DNA from: Tachypleus tridentatus
Taxonomy: Eukaryota; Arthropoda; Merostomata; Xiphosura; Limulidae
Direction: 5' to 3'
NCBI RefSeq assembly: GCF_004210375.1
Contig: NC_134833.1
Location: 143,026,127 to 143,090,126, forward strand
DNA length: 64,000 bases
Part shown: positions 12,579-23,860 of the stretch, in pieces
How the letters are laid out: each line of letters starts with the position of its first letter
Position numbering within the stretch: position 1 is the stretch's first letter
Made by a program: the position numbers and the translations under genes
The notes under the pieces: generated by a model
The model's input: only the letters and a program-made list of their open reading frames with translations
Databases searched by the model: none
What the model was told of the DNA's origin: nothing

Positions 12579-14117
12579 CTGTAGAGAAAAAAATATTATA
12601 TATCTTTTGTGTAAAAACAGAAAATCTTTTGTGCATTATATGTTAACTTCTAGTTCTTCCATGCAGCTCAGCTCAAACAGAAATTAATGTTGGCCCTAAC
12701 TAAAAATCAACACATTATGCTTTACTATACTTGGGTCATAATAGAAAAACATTCTTTTTATATCACAAAGAGATCTGAAATTAAAAGCAAAGGTTTTAAG
12801 TTTCTTTGGAAAAGTTTGGAGAGTTCATGATAGTTGTGTTACACTAAAGCACTGTGAAAAACCAATTCTAGAAATCTCAGCTGACTTTATTCACATAAGG
12901 AAAATTCACAAAAACAAAAGGATTAGATACTACAAAATAATGAACCTCTTCTAAAGGTGATACAGCCAGCAGAACTCTGAAAGATCACATGCATAGACTA
13001 TCTCACAAAAAAAAATACATTTTGGAAAAATCATTAAAACTAAAATTAACATAAATGAAATTTAATATTGGTCATCAAGTCATACAATCTTAACATGATT
13101 ACAGTGTTTATTTTAAGAGACTGTTTAGTAGAGATGAGATAACCGAGTAGCAAAGTGCGCTGCATAACGTACAAAATATTAGAAAACTAAACATGTATTG
13201 ATTAAAAGCATAAATTCATTATTTCAGTATTTTTCTGCAGTAACAGTACTTAAGTAAGGAAGTACTTATGCTATGTAATAATACATTGACAACAAAAGGC
13301 TTAATTTTGGGAAGATACTCGATGTTTTGAATAAACATTGGTCTGTAACAGTGCTCAGTCATACATTAGGTAAACTATATCTTTTGAAACAATAGTCCCA
13401 GATTCTCATAATTTATTTTCATGAAAATTTTCCCAAAAGCTTTATTTACACTTTAATTTGCATTTCCTTGTGGCACATTCTTATTTTCCTACATTGATTT
13501 TGAAAGGATTATTCTCACTTAATTATTTACACAAAGATCTGAAAACTAATGGTGGAATGAAAGTTATAAATGACACCTTACCTATGATGAAATGCTGAAA
13601 AATCATTAGAGTCTGTTAGGACTAATGAGAGTAATACAACTCACTAAGATTGCAAAAGTTTTGTTTTCCCCAGATTCCTTTTACTTTTTCCACAACAAAT
13701 CAGAAGCATAAAATTCCAGGTGTATTTTTTTACACTTCAAACTACTTAGTGAAATATATTTAGGGAGGGCCTATCTGTACTGATTAACTACAAATATAGA
13801 AATTTATAAATGTTTCTGCATTACTTTGGGGGCCTGCAATATAAGAGATTCATTGGTGCTTTGCCCTGATTGCACTAACATTGAACAATGTAAAATTTGA
13901 TAATGTACATATCAAAGTCTTAACTGTTTAAAAACATTTTCACCTGGGCTACAGTTATCAGCAGCATGAATACAAGTTATGCTCATAGAAGAAGCATTTA
14001 CCATGTTCATAGTATTTAAATTATAGTCATTGCATTGTAGCTAAAAGTTGTACTTATTTTCTGACACAATTATAAAAGTTGTACTTATTTTATGACACAA
14101 TTAAATTTTAGCCTTAC
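12579..14117 (-). other. Intron with a short direct repeat
   Basis: AT-rich. A roughly 30-bp direct repeat containing AAAAGTTGTACTTATTTT lies at about 14035-14103, immediately downstream of the broken CBM14 exon. No other feature. Confidence 0.5.
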
Positions 14118-14290
14118 TTGTTTGGTAACATTCTATTTCGAGTTGCAAATTTTCTTAATAGGGTCAAAGTATAAGCCTGGATCACAGCTTCCTAAATAGC
14201 TGATTTTATCTGCACCAAATGAACACTCATAATATTCAGAACAGTTACCTTCATGAGGAATAAAGCCTATTTCCATACACTGTACTTCTT
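14118..14290 (-). pseudogene. Broken CBM14 exon (in-frame TAG, phase shift)
   Basis: A CBM14 module with a good acceptor (TTTGCAG ending at 14291) and a good donor (CAA then GTAAGG from 14117). In the incoming phase-1 frame it reads VQCMEIGFIPHEGNC, SEYYECSFGA, LGSCDPGLYFDP and KICNSK, then hits TAG before the last part of the domain. The sixth cysteine is missing (the text after the stop reads NVTKQ). The exon is 173 bp, two bases beyond a multiple of three, so splicing it in would also break the phase-1 rule kept by all other exons. It is best read as a dying exon that must be skipped, or an alternative terminal exon giving a truncated secreted protein. A sequencing error is also possible. 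Confidence 0.72.
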
Positions 14291-14386
14291 CTGCAAACAG
14301 AAAAATGTAAAGTTACAGTAAAAAACAAACAAAGCTAAACACCTTAGCTTCTGTATCTCAAAACAGTTGATATGGATATTAACACT

Positions 14387-14445
14387 TTTATTGATAAGCA
14401 GAGAACAATGTTTTGACTTTCTGGATCATTTTCTCACCATCAAAA
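14387..14445 (-). repeat. Fragment of an unnamed repeat tail
   Basis: Shares the motif ATTGATAAGCAGAGAACAA with 53930-53950. Family not identified. Confidence 0.35.
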
Positions 14446-14779
14446 ACTTAGCTTCTGACTGTCTTTTTTTTTTTTTAACAGATTACTATTAACCCATTAA
14501 ACTTGCCAGTAAAATACCAGAAAAAACAGAGCTGGAACACAGATTTGACAATTAAAACTACATTTCATATGTATTTGTCACTTTCATTCGTGAGAGTTCA
14601 TACACATGTTTAACCATTTGTCTTTAAAAGTAAACATTCCTCACAAACAACATGATACTCTTACTGAAAACACATAGAAGTAACACATACCAAGGAATAG
14701 TTCCTTTTTAAATATCTGCAATTTGTTTTTTTTCATGAACAGAAAATAGCTTTCTTTTATGAATGGAACTACTTAGGTC

Positions 14780-16740
14780 AGCAAATAGTATACAATGTGG
14801 GTCCAATAATTAGTACAGGGTTGTCTGTGCAGTAAATAGGGAGAAAAGAATTAGATTATGCTACCCAGGAATACAAGTAGAGGATAGAGCTAATAAAGCA
14901 GAAAATACAATAATGGAAGCTAGCAGAGATAAAGCTTTTGTGGTGCATGTAGGGGCTAATGATGTGAGGAATGGTAGGTCAGAGGGGCTAATTAATAAGT
15001 ACAAATGGTTGATAAAGGTATTTAAAGTAAAAGTCCATAACTTAATTTTGTCAGGAACACTACCAAGATTTAATTGTGGGGATGAAGTAGGTCACTGGGG
15101 CTAGAGGGTAGGCTTAGGTTACTAGGTGAGGAGAAGCAGATTGGGTGTTTAGATTTGTGGGATCACTTTAGTGGAAAAAGGGAGCTTTTGGGAATGAACA
15201 GTTTACATTTAAATTGGGTAAAGACTGGCTTGTTGCTAAAGTTATTAACTCAGCTATAAGGGAAATTTTAAACAAGGACTAGATGGTGAGTGATGAGGAC
15301 TCGGGAAAAGTAAATGCAAAAAGAATAATAGGCATAGAAACGTTTAGCAAAGGAAATGAGAATAGAAGTAGTTACAAGGATAGTTTTAATTATTACTATT
15401 ATAATGCTAGAAGTATAAGAAATAAAACAGATTACCTTAAGACACTAGTAGGAATGGTGGATTTTGATATAGTGGGAATAACTGAAATGTGGTTAAATGT
15501 TGATTTTTATGACATAAGTTTCTTTCAAATACATGGTTATAGGTTATTTAATAGGGATAGAGTACCACAAAAATGGGAAAAAGTGGTTTTATATGTGATG
15601 TGCAAGTTACTTTCTGTTGAAGTTGATGATATTAAGGATAATAACAAGGATATTGAATCTGTTTCTGTATCCATTAGCCAATACATGCCATCAGATAATA
15701 CTGATGAAATTAATAAGAAACTATGCAATGATATTAAGACTTCAGTTGGTAATGAAGTCATAATTATGGAGGATTTTAATTTCAGATATATAGATTGGGA
15801 AATGCTAGAGTAAAATCATATGGGAGAAAAGTTTTTTGGAAACTATTAATATAATATAACAATATTTTGGAATAACATGGGGCCAATTGATCGATCTTGG
15901 CTGTTCCACACTCTAAACTAAAGTAAAATAAAAAATAAAGGACCTTAAAGCCAGTTCTTATCATTCACATCTTTTGTTTTAAGCTTGATTAAATATACTG
16001 ACTCTACAATATCTGAAGTCAATTTTTGAATTATAAGTATAATTTGGATGAGAATAATCTTAACAATATTATGAAAGAAATGGATCTTAGTGTAATAATT
16101 AATCAATCTCTTTAATATTTCCAAGCACTATGCTATTGTTAATGATAGGGAAAATAGGATTTTAGGTGAAATCTAAAGAAATACTAAATACAAACCAAAA
16201 GAGTTTATAATTTCATTGCACAGGTCACATATGGAGTACTATGTTCAGTTTTGGGCTCCTTACCTTAGAAAGGACATTGAATTGTTGGAAAGAGTTTGAA
16301 GAATGGTTACTAGAATGGCACCTGGGATGGAGGGGTCGTCATATGAGAAAAGGCTGAAATCTCTCAAATTGTTTTCCCTTGAAAAAAGAAGATGACTGAG
16401 GCATTTAAGATGGTGAAAGAAATTATAGTGTTGATGCATCATTTTTTTCATACTTAACAGTGAGATCAGAAGGAATATGCAACACAAATATAACTTTTGT
16501 AAGAGTAGGAGTCATTTCCAGTTAAAACAGTTAAATGGAATGGTTGATTGTTGGAATAGGTTGCCTTCGGATGTTGTGAAGGCAGTAAATTGAAGCACAG
16601 TTACAAGAAATCTTGACAGCATCCAAATGATAAGTGCTGGCCTTAAGATTTTATTTTTTATAATAGTTTTAGTTTAATTTAAAGGATTGGATAGCCAAGA
16701 TGGACCAATAGGTCCTATATTCTCCCAAAACATTATGTTT
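14780..16740 (+). mobile_element. CR1-like LINE with reverse-transcriptase core missing
   Basis: Non-LTR retrotransposon in an intron, opposite in strand to the host gene. Around 14913-15104 an ORF1-type esterase segment reads VVHVGANDVRNGRSE and LILSGTLPRF, as in CR1 ORF1 proteins. At 15283-15813 an apurinic-like endonuclease fragment reads NARSIRNKTDYL, FDIVGITEMWL and IIMEDFNFRYIDW. The reverse-transcriptase core is absent. From about 16210 the C-terminal part of ORF2 resumes, with EYYVQFWAPY-like and RLKSLKLFSLEKRR motifs interrupted by stops, and the CR1-like 3' tail (GATGGACCAATAGGTC) ends near 16740. The element is therefore internally deleted and cannot move. Part of it is repeated at 57978-59130. 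Confidence 0.75.
15283..15813 (+). pseudogene. CR1-like ORF2 endonuclease fragment
   Basis: 176-residue open frame holding an EEP-type endonuclease fragment. NARSIRNKTDYL is the usual N-terminal strand, TEMWL carries the catalytic glutamate, and EDFNFRYIDW corresponds to the GDFN..DW motif with G replaced by E. The region between SISQYMPSDN and the end is shortened relative to family members, and the frame stops before the reverse transcriptase. Not expected to be active. Confidence 0.65.
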
Positions 16741-18570
16741 TGTTAATTATTTATTTTTCATGAAAATTTGTATACAGGCACTAATGTCACACATACAGTA
16801 AAACTGAAAACGATAACTGGCACATTTGAACACTATATTTATAATTTAAATTTAAAAGTTACTTATTCATTCATTGAATGAGTTCATTTTCTCAACTTAC
16901 CCTTTTCAAAACAATTTGATTTTGTAATATTGACGCATTCTCTTAAGAAAACGTCAAAATGTTCCCCTTTAAAACAAGATTGTATGCTTCCAACACCATC
17001 CTCATACACTTCGAATAATGAACAAGAAGTTTCCACTGGAAACCAGCCATTCTTGCCATCCGTAGAATTATCGTTTTGAGTAGCACCAGTAACGGACTGA
17101 GAGTCATCTTCTGAAATTGAAAATTTTAATAAAATGGAAGAGTTGTGTTGTTAATTATGATTCTAAAGCCAAAAAATTGTAAATTATAACAAATTATGTT
17201 AAAAATACAGAAATTATCCCTTAAAATAAACATGAGATCTCTACAACTTACCAGAAACACATTTGCCGCCCTTAATACTTGCAGTCGTAATCAGTTCCCG
17301 TTTTATATCATTTTGTATTTGTATTGTTGTAACGTTATTCTCTCATTCGTGATAACTTTTAAATTACATACTGATAATAATTCAAAGTCCAATCTGTGTA
17401 ACGATAATAAATTAGCTTATTTCTTCATTAAAGGTTTTACCAGCTCAAAAATTGCGATTACTTTAAAGCTACGTTTACAACCACAAGAGACATCACTAGG
17501 TACTTAAAACAAATAATTGGCATTATATCGGAAGCTGATTTCATATAGAAGCATGGGTGTGAGATTAAGATAGCTTCACAGCCGAAAACAAACAAACAAA
17601 AAATCCCAGTGTATAATGAACTTCCAGTTGAAACAGATATAGTGGTCATTACACCACCAAGAAGTTAAATACTCAGACAAGGAGTTATTAGTAATAAATA
17701 TACATCTAAAGACTGGAGCATAGTGGAATCAATTACTCGGACATGTTCTGTGGAATTGATGTGGGAAGGGTTCTCATGTAAGTGAAGAATAAAAATGGTG
17801 TGCATAGCTTTATCCAGATTAGACTTAAACCAGGTTGTAATGAAACAAAAGGAACTTATAATGTAAATGCTGATAAAACTGGAATTCATCGAGGTTACAT
17901 GGTATGGCTGAGAAGCTCTCATCATATGGAAGAGCAAGCGTAAAAGTTAACTAAGTGTTCAAAGGACAGGTGATTCAAGCCAAAAATCCAATGTGATCAC
18001 CTACTGGAAGTGCCCTGGTAAGAGAACAATCAACTTAGTAGCTTCAGAGAATAATTGGTAACAACAAACTCTAGCTACTAAGGAGATAAGATTCTTATCA
18101 AGACTACTTCCAGAGGACCATTAATTATGGAGCTGCCAATGGATTTACTCGACCACCTACCCAGGACGAGGTGTCACACTGTCAAGATTACCAGGACAAC
18201 TTGGAACAAGACACCGTACCATTTGCTTATTATAGCCCTTGGAAGAGAAAAATTATTAAAAATGCTTGGTGAATGAGTAGTTAAGTATAGTATTTTATTT
18301 TGTAGTATTAAGACTGTGCAAAGGCTTTTTCTAAAGCACAATATCAGTGTTGCTATAACTTGTCGCAGCAAAATTATTTTCTATATAATTTCATAATTAG
18401 AGTGTAAATCAGGCATACGATTGAAAATAGAACTATACAGACTATGATAAACTGAAAAGTGTCTTTTGCTTATATTTCATTTGGACAAGAAAAACAGCCC
18501 CTCTCGTGATTATTTATTTCTAAAATAAACTGGTGTACGCGTGGTAGGCTGCTAGCTTTTTTATTTCTAT
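15588..18570. repeat. Duplicated block, copy A (empty hAT site)
   Basis: Nearly identical to 57978-64000 apart from a 3-kb insertion in the other copy. It covers the 3' part of the CR1-like LINE, the degenerate CBM14 exon and about 1.4 kb of non-coding sequence. The site matching the hAT insertion holds a single CTTTAAAG at about 17461-17468. Differences seen by eye are scattered substitutions and small indels, of the order of one per hundred bases. The left limit of the match is hidden by the N gap in copy B and the right limit lies beyond the window end in copy B. Confidence 0.9.
16901..17110 (-). CDS. Degenerate CBM14-like exon lacking the C1-C3 pair
   Basis: Exon of 210 bp (70 codons), phase 1 at both ends; acceptor TTTCAG ending at 17111, donor GTAAGTTG from 16900. 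It begins with a hydrophilic spacer rich in S, T, N, D and G, then a peritrophin-like segment: GWFPVETSCSLFEVYEDG, IQSCFKGEHFDVF, RECVNIT and SNCFE. Compared with the intact modules, the first cysteine is gone and the third is replaced by Y (C2-SLFEV-Y), while C2, C4, C5 and C6 remain. In tachycitin-type CBM14 folds C1 pairs with C3, so one whole disulfide has been lost. The rest of the fold could still form. Chitin binding is uncertain. A second copy is at 59288-59497. Confidence 0.72.
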
Positions 18571-18752
18571 GGCATTCAAAATGTATATAATATTTCCAGA
18601 CATTAGTTCTTTGTAACAATGTGCAGTTTAAACACTGTGAACCTATGCCTGGAGATTACAACATTTTTCCATAGAACATGGGCTTTGCATTATCTTTTTG
18701 CTCGTGTGATAAAGTTCGACTGGAAACACCAGGACACCAAACAAAGCATTTG
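17111..18752. other. Intron sequence within duplicated block
   Basis: Non-coding. A strong donor-like GTAAGTTG (minus strand) at about 17230 lacks a convincing acceptor or start codon, so no exon is called. No mobile element recognised apart from the empty hAT site. Confidence 0.5.
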
Positions 18753-19026
18753 GGCTTGACATGGTCACGTGGTTAGGGTACTCGACTCGTAATATGAGGG
18801 TCGCCGGTTTGAATTACAGTCACACCAAATATGCCCTCCCTTTCACCCGTGGGGGTGTTATAATGTGATGGTCAATCACACTATTCATTGGTAAAAGAGC
18901 AGCCCAAGATTTGGCTGTGGGTGGTGATGACTAGCTGCCTTCCCTCTAGTCTTACACTGCTAAATCAGGGACGGTTAGTGCAGATAGCCCTCATGTAGCT
19001 TTGCGCGGAATTAAAAACAAACAAAT
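18753..19026 (+). repeat. tRNA-derived SINE, family A
   Basis: Full-length copy: tRNA-like head with A-box (GTGGTTAGGGTACTCGAC) and a decayed B-box (GGTTTGAATTAC), then the family body ending in AAACAAACAAA. Confidence 0.85.
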
Positions 19027-19079
19027 AGAAAATCAAATTCTACTACAAGAAAATATGCAACTGTTTCTAATCAGTTTGA

Positions 19080-19840
19080 TAATGTTCATTCTAAAACTCA
19101 CGTTGCAAATTTCTGAATCGCCTCCAGTTTTCGAGTTATGAAAGATTTATTAAAAATATTCTAATATATATTGTGAAACGAATAACTTTTTTATTTAATA
19201 ACTTTATTTATTCATTGAAAATATCATTTAAGAATGTATAATCTGCATATATTCTCAATATTATCTCATGTTCAGCAGGATCGACAGGAATTGATGGCTT
19301 AGTGTTCCCATTGTCTTGAAGTACAGTTTTTAGACTAACTTTAGACGAGTCGATAAAAAGCCTTCTTTCTTTAGAATGATGTTCAGTATCTATTCTTCCA
19401 TTAATACATCAACATTTATAGATAAATATAAATTACCTTAGATGCTGTATTGAGAAACAAAAACTTTGATAGCTACTTCAGTATATTGAAACTCTTCTTT
19501 CTGGAGCTAATAAATTTCCTTGCTGTAAACTAGAGTCAAGTTGTTCTTCCTGCTGCTTTCAAAGAGAAAAGTCACAAATTAGATCATTTAACTAATCTTG
19601 TAGGATCAGATGGGATAGTTTATGTTGAGGTGCCACAGAGATAGAAGTACTTGATGAAGAGGATAGCTCTTCTGTTTCCCAACGTGATGGTGGATGGAGC
19701 AATGAAAGACCATCCCTATGAGGTTCTGGTTTCATTGCAGATACAATAACTTGATACGTAATGTAATGTTTAGTTTTGCCGATATATCCAAAAACATTTA
19801 TCATGAAAAGTAACAGTCATATCATGGGAACTTCAGATGG
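19080..19840 (-). pseudogene. Decayed fragment of a multicopy arthropod repeat gene
   Basis: On the minus strand, broken frames give APQHKLSHLILQD, then LNDLICDFSL and QQGNLLAPERRVSIY, and further on RLFIDSSKVSLKTVLQDNG. From memory, the pattern LNDLVRDL..LLGSRL..NLLAPGT and RLFIDSSKVSLK occurs in a large family of uncharacterised arthropod and hydrozoan proteins that behave like mobile or retrocopied genes. Stops and frame changes separate the pieces and the middle is missing. Function unknown; a dead copy. Confidence 0.4.
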
Positions 19841-20450
19841 CATACTTGCTCTCTTCATATTCAGCCAGTGTCAAGTCAGATGTGCAAACTGTACAACACA
19901 CATGTGGAGCCCAATGATTTTCTTGTCACGAATTTTACACCAAAATTAGTGGTAGTGAACTACATTTATCTTGTGTGTGATGTGTTTTTTTCTCGTGAAC
20001 CTAATATATATTCTACAGATATAATAGAAACTGCTTGGGTGATTATTGCTCTTTCAGACCTTGATTAAATTTGAGGTAGATAGTATTTCAAATAATTTTC
20101 TAATTTTTTTAATTACGTTTAGAGAACTATAATTTAAAACGGTTTAAAAACAAAGTTTTCAAAACTTGATATTATCGCGGATATGATGCAAAAAAGAAAA
20201 TCGGACTTTGCTTTGGCTGTGCATGGAGCGAGGCAAAGTGGCTAATTGAGAGAATGAGAGGCAGCTCAGAAAAAAATGTTTGACTCCATCCCTTTAATAC
20301 TCAATTAAGGAACTTCTCTAATGTTCTAGAAAACTGAGCACACGAGGGTTTCACGATTCCTTAGTGGAGCTGGTGAGAACGGGAATGAAGCAAAAATGGT
20401 GCAATTTGCTAGAATTATATCGAAAACAAGTAGCATATAAGATCAGTATA

Positions 20451-21950
20451 CAGTAAAAACTGTCTAAGCCGGAAACCGCATGGGGTGGAAACCTGTACAA
20501 GCCGAAAATATCAAAATTTTATAGCATTATCATAAGATTTCTCTCATAAAAGGCCCTCTATATGACGGAACTTGCGTAACGCGGACGGAAAACTATTTTA
20601 AACCTACTTCATCTATCAGTGAACAGGATTAGTACCTGAGAAGTTGTTGTTTTGAATTAAGCATAAAGCTACACAATGAGCTATCTGTGCTTTGCCCACC
20701 ACGGGTATCGAAACCCGTTTTTAGCGTTGTAAGTCCGCAGACATACCGCTGAGCCACTGGGAGGCAGTCCCCGAGAAAGGACAAAAAATATTTTTGATTA
20801 AATATTAATTTTTTATTTAATTAATAATTTCTTTAAATGTTAATGAATTCTTGCTTAATTAATAATTTGTTTAGATATTAATATCTTGGACATTTTGTTA
20901 CAGTAAGTGTTGGTTAAATATATTATGTTCTTTTTTCTGTCGTCATTATTCCGGAAGTCGCTATTCGAAAGAACAATTTATTGTACTTTTAGTCGCATTT
21001 ACTGATAGAAAACTAGAGAAACCATGAATAATAAATAAAAGTGAAAATTAGCGCTGTTTCAAAAAGTTAAGGAAGAATCAACTTCCTATGGAATAGAAAG
21101 CGAATAATAAAGGGTGGATGACAAGTCCTATATTCGAGGAATTTTTAAACAAATTCAACAAAAGAATGGAACAAGAAAATAGGAATATTCTACTTTTCCT
21201 AGATAATGCAACTTGTCACTCAGAGTTCAACTATCAAATGTTTATTTAGTTTTTCTACCTCCATGTACAACATCAGTTCTACAGCCACTAGATAATGGAA
21301 TTATACAGTGTATAAAATTAAAATACAGAAAATGGATGCTTCAGCATATTACTGCAAATACGGCCGACTGTAAGAGAGCATCTGAAATGACCATGAAAGT
21401 TGACGTGTTAGATGCAATTGCATTTTTTTTTTTTAAGTCATTCAATCAAGTGTGTAATAAAGCACTTTCGAAACTGTGAATTTATTCCTGATAATGGCGA
21501 AGAATGTGGAGAAGTTGTTTGTTATGATAATTCAAGTGAAATCCAAACTCTAATTGAGAAGATTGATGCAGATGATTCTGTGAACGGGAAAGTTTTGTGA
21601 ACGTTGACAAAAATGTTTTAACAGAAGCTGGTGAAATTAATTGAAAATCTATAATAGAATCGCAAGATGGTAACAATGTGAAAGATTCAGAAGATGAACA
21701 AAATGGAAAAGATAGTGAGGAAATAGAAATTCCTACTTAATCGCAAGTGTCAAGTTATATTAACGCTATCAAGTTGTATGCAAAAATGAAGGGAGAAAAT
21801 GAACTTCATGAAAAGGCCGTACAACTGACGTACTCTTTTAACCGCATGAAAAAGCCCGTTAAGAAAAAGAAAAACAGTTGAAATTGGACACTTTCTTCAA
21901 ATAAATTTGATTAAGATTTTGTGTACTTCTGTATATTTTGAACAATGAAC
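20451..21950 (+). mobile_element. pogo/Tigger-like DNA transposon remnant
   Basis: The left end starts CAGTAAAAACTGTCTAAG directly after a TA, as expected for pogo-type termini. From 21118 the transposase DDE domain appears in broken frames: SPIFEEFLNKFNKRM, ILLFLDNATCHS, then after a frameshift VFLPPCTTSVLQPLDNGII, followed by a helical C-terminal part (SFNRMKKPVKKKK). The N-terminal DNA-binding region and the first catalytic region are missing, a short SINE is inserted at 20648-20768, and no matching right terminal repeat is found. A dead, internally deleted element. Confidence 0.72.
20648..20768 (-). repeat. Short tRNA-like SINE, family B
   Basis: Contains GGGTATCGAAACCCG (B-box side) and GCTGAGCCACTGGGAGG (head). 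Inserted inside the Tigger remnant. Confidence 0.75.
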
Positions 21951-22213
21951 AAAGGTGTGTGAAACAAATTTGGCTGAAAGCATAAAAATTAACATTAATG
22001 ATTTTTTAAAGTGCATTATGGGTAAAAAAAATGTTAAGATGGGGATAGGACTCTTGAAAGATGACAAATGAAGACTTGTATCCGATGGTTATGAAATAAC
22101 TTGGTTATTAATTTCTGTTTTTCCTTCAGTTTTTACTAATGAAGACTTCAGAAGTATTCCTTATCTTAAACAATTGATAGATGAAAACAAAATTGAACAA
22201 GACAATTACGTTT

Positions 22214-22480
22214 TATGAATTTCGCATAAAGTTTCACGAGGGCTACCTGCGCTAACCATGCCTAATTTAGTATTTATAACTTAGAGGGAAGGTAGCTAGT
22301 CGACTTCACCCATTGCTATCTCTTGGGCCACGCTTTTACCAATGAATAGCTGGATTTACCGTAACTTTATAACGCCTCCATGGATCAAATGATAAGCATG
22401 TTTAATGGCTGGGATTCAAACCCCGAAACCATTGATTACGAGTCGAGCTTCCTAACTACCAAGACTCTCTTTCAAACAAC
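22214..22480 (-). repeat. Old copy of SINE family A
   Basis: Diverged: AATTTCGCATAAAGTTTCACG start and GGGATTCAAACCCCGAAACC near the tRNA-like end. Confidence 0.7.
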
Positions 22481-23060
22481 ATAACGAAATACCTGGCAGA
22501 ACCCCAAAGATGATCTCATTGTCCACCCTCTAGTGTAGCACTTTGGAACTATCTTCCTCTAGCGACACACTTTAAAACTATAAGCCATTTGTTGCCACTT
22601 TGTCAAGCCACGAAGTGACGTTTACCTCCAGTTCTCAAAGCGAAACCCACCCCACTGTGGGTATTCCTTATTCTCCTCTCACCCATATTCTCACACTCAC
22701 TTGCTGATATGACTTCTTTTACCTTAGTTAAGAGACTTAAGTACTTTAGTATTCACAGCATGTTTTAACGTTATGATATTCAGATACATTCATATCCAAT
22801 AGATGAGCATCAACATCCACAACATATTCTGAGATGAGCAGCAAATAAATAAACAAAGACGGCAACAAAAAACAAGAAACACAAATAAAAGAATTTCTGG
22901 GGATTCACCTAGACTGAACGACTTCAAAATTCTGCTAAATGCTGAAGCAAGCAGGTTTATAACAGATGTTAATATGATGAACAAAATAAAAATCTAAAGC
23001 GATTGTAACACAATCCTAGAATACCTTTGTACACAATCTTTTCTATTATACATTCAACGA

Positions 23061-23340
23061 GGCCTGGCATGGCCAGGTGGCTAAGGCACTCGATTCGTGA
23101 TCTGAAGGTCGCGGGTTCGAATCCCCGTTACACAGAACATGCTTGCCCTTTCAGCCGTAGCGGCGTTATAATGTGACGGTCAATCCCACTATTCGTTAAT
23201 AAAAGAGTAGCCCAAGAGTTGGCGTTGGCAGAGGATGGTGATGACTAGCTGCCTTCCCTTTAATCTTACACTGCTAAATTAAAAACGGCTACCGCAGATA
23301 GCCCTCGTGTAGCTTTGCGCGAAATTCAAAACAAACAAAA
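23061..23340 (+). repeat. tRNA-derived SINE, family A
   Basis: Very typical copy with head GGCCTGGCATGGCCAGG, B-box GGTTCGAATCCCCG and A-rich tail AAACAAACAAAA. Confidence 0.9.
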
Positions 23341-23860
23341 GCCTCAATTTCCTTGAGCCGTTGTACCACTCATCCACTTGGGCATCAACAGGACTACAGG
23401 GGAGTGACGATACAATAACATCATATACCTTCAGAGAAGAACTGTCGTTTTACCTTATATTTGTCAGAGAAGAGGATTATTACAAGTTTACAACTTGTCA
23501 CATAATGTTTATTATGATGCCAACTAAATATATGAAATCACCAGATACATGTATAATCTTTACTATTTATGAAAAGTTGAAAGACAGCAGTTGTTTCAAC
23601 TCTGACATGCAGTGCACAGTTGAGAGATACAGTATTGCCTCTTTGAAAAACAACAACAAAAAATAAAACCTATATGGTAGGTTAGCAAACCTAACATTCA
23701 AGGAATTTCACCAAATAAAATTAGTTGAAAAACGTTATATATGATATTATTTGTAAAATTTAAAATGTTAGTTTAAAACTAAAACGTCCCACTAATATGT
23801 CAATAACAATAATAAAGAGCTGTATTTCTCATTCAATCAACAATGTTCTGAAAGACTCAC

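Noticed and set aside
17220..17300. Strong donor GTAAGTTG (minus strand) after a phase-compatible open stretch ending KGGKCVS
   Set aside because: No in-frame methionine and no convincing acceptor upstream; the frame runs into TGA within about 35 codons. Not enough to call an exon.
21412..21600. Separate small gene
   Set aside because: It is the C-terminal part of the broken Tigger transposase in another frame.
23061..23140. tRNA gene (A-box and B-box like sequence)
   Set aside because: It is the head of SINE family A; the acceptor stem is not closed and the same head recurs at more than a dozen places with the SINE body.
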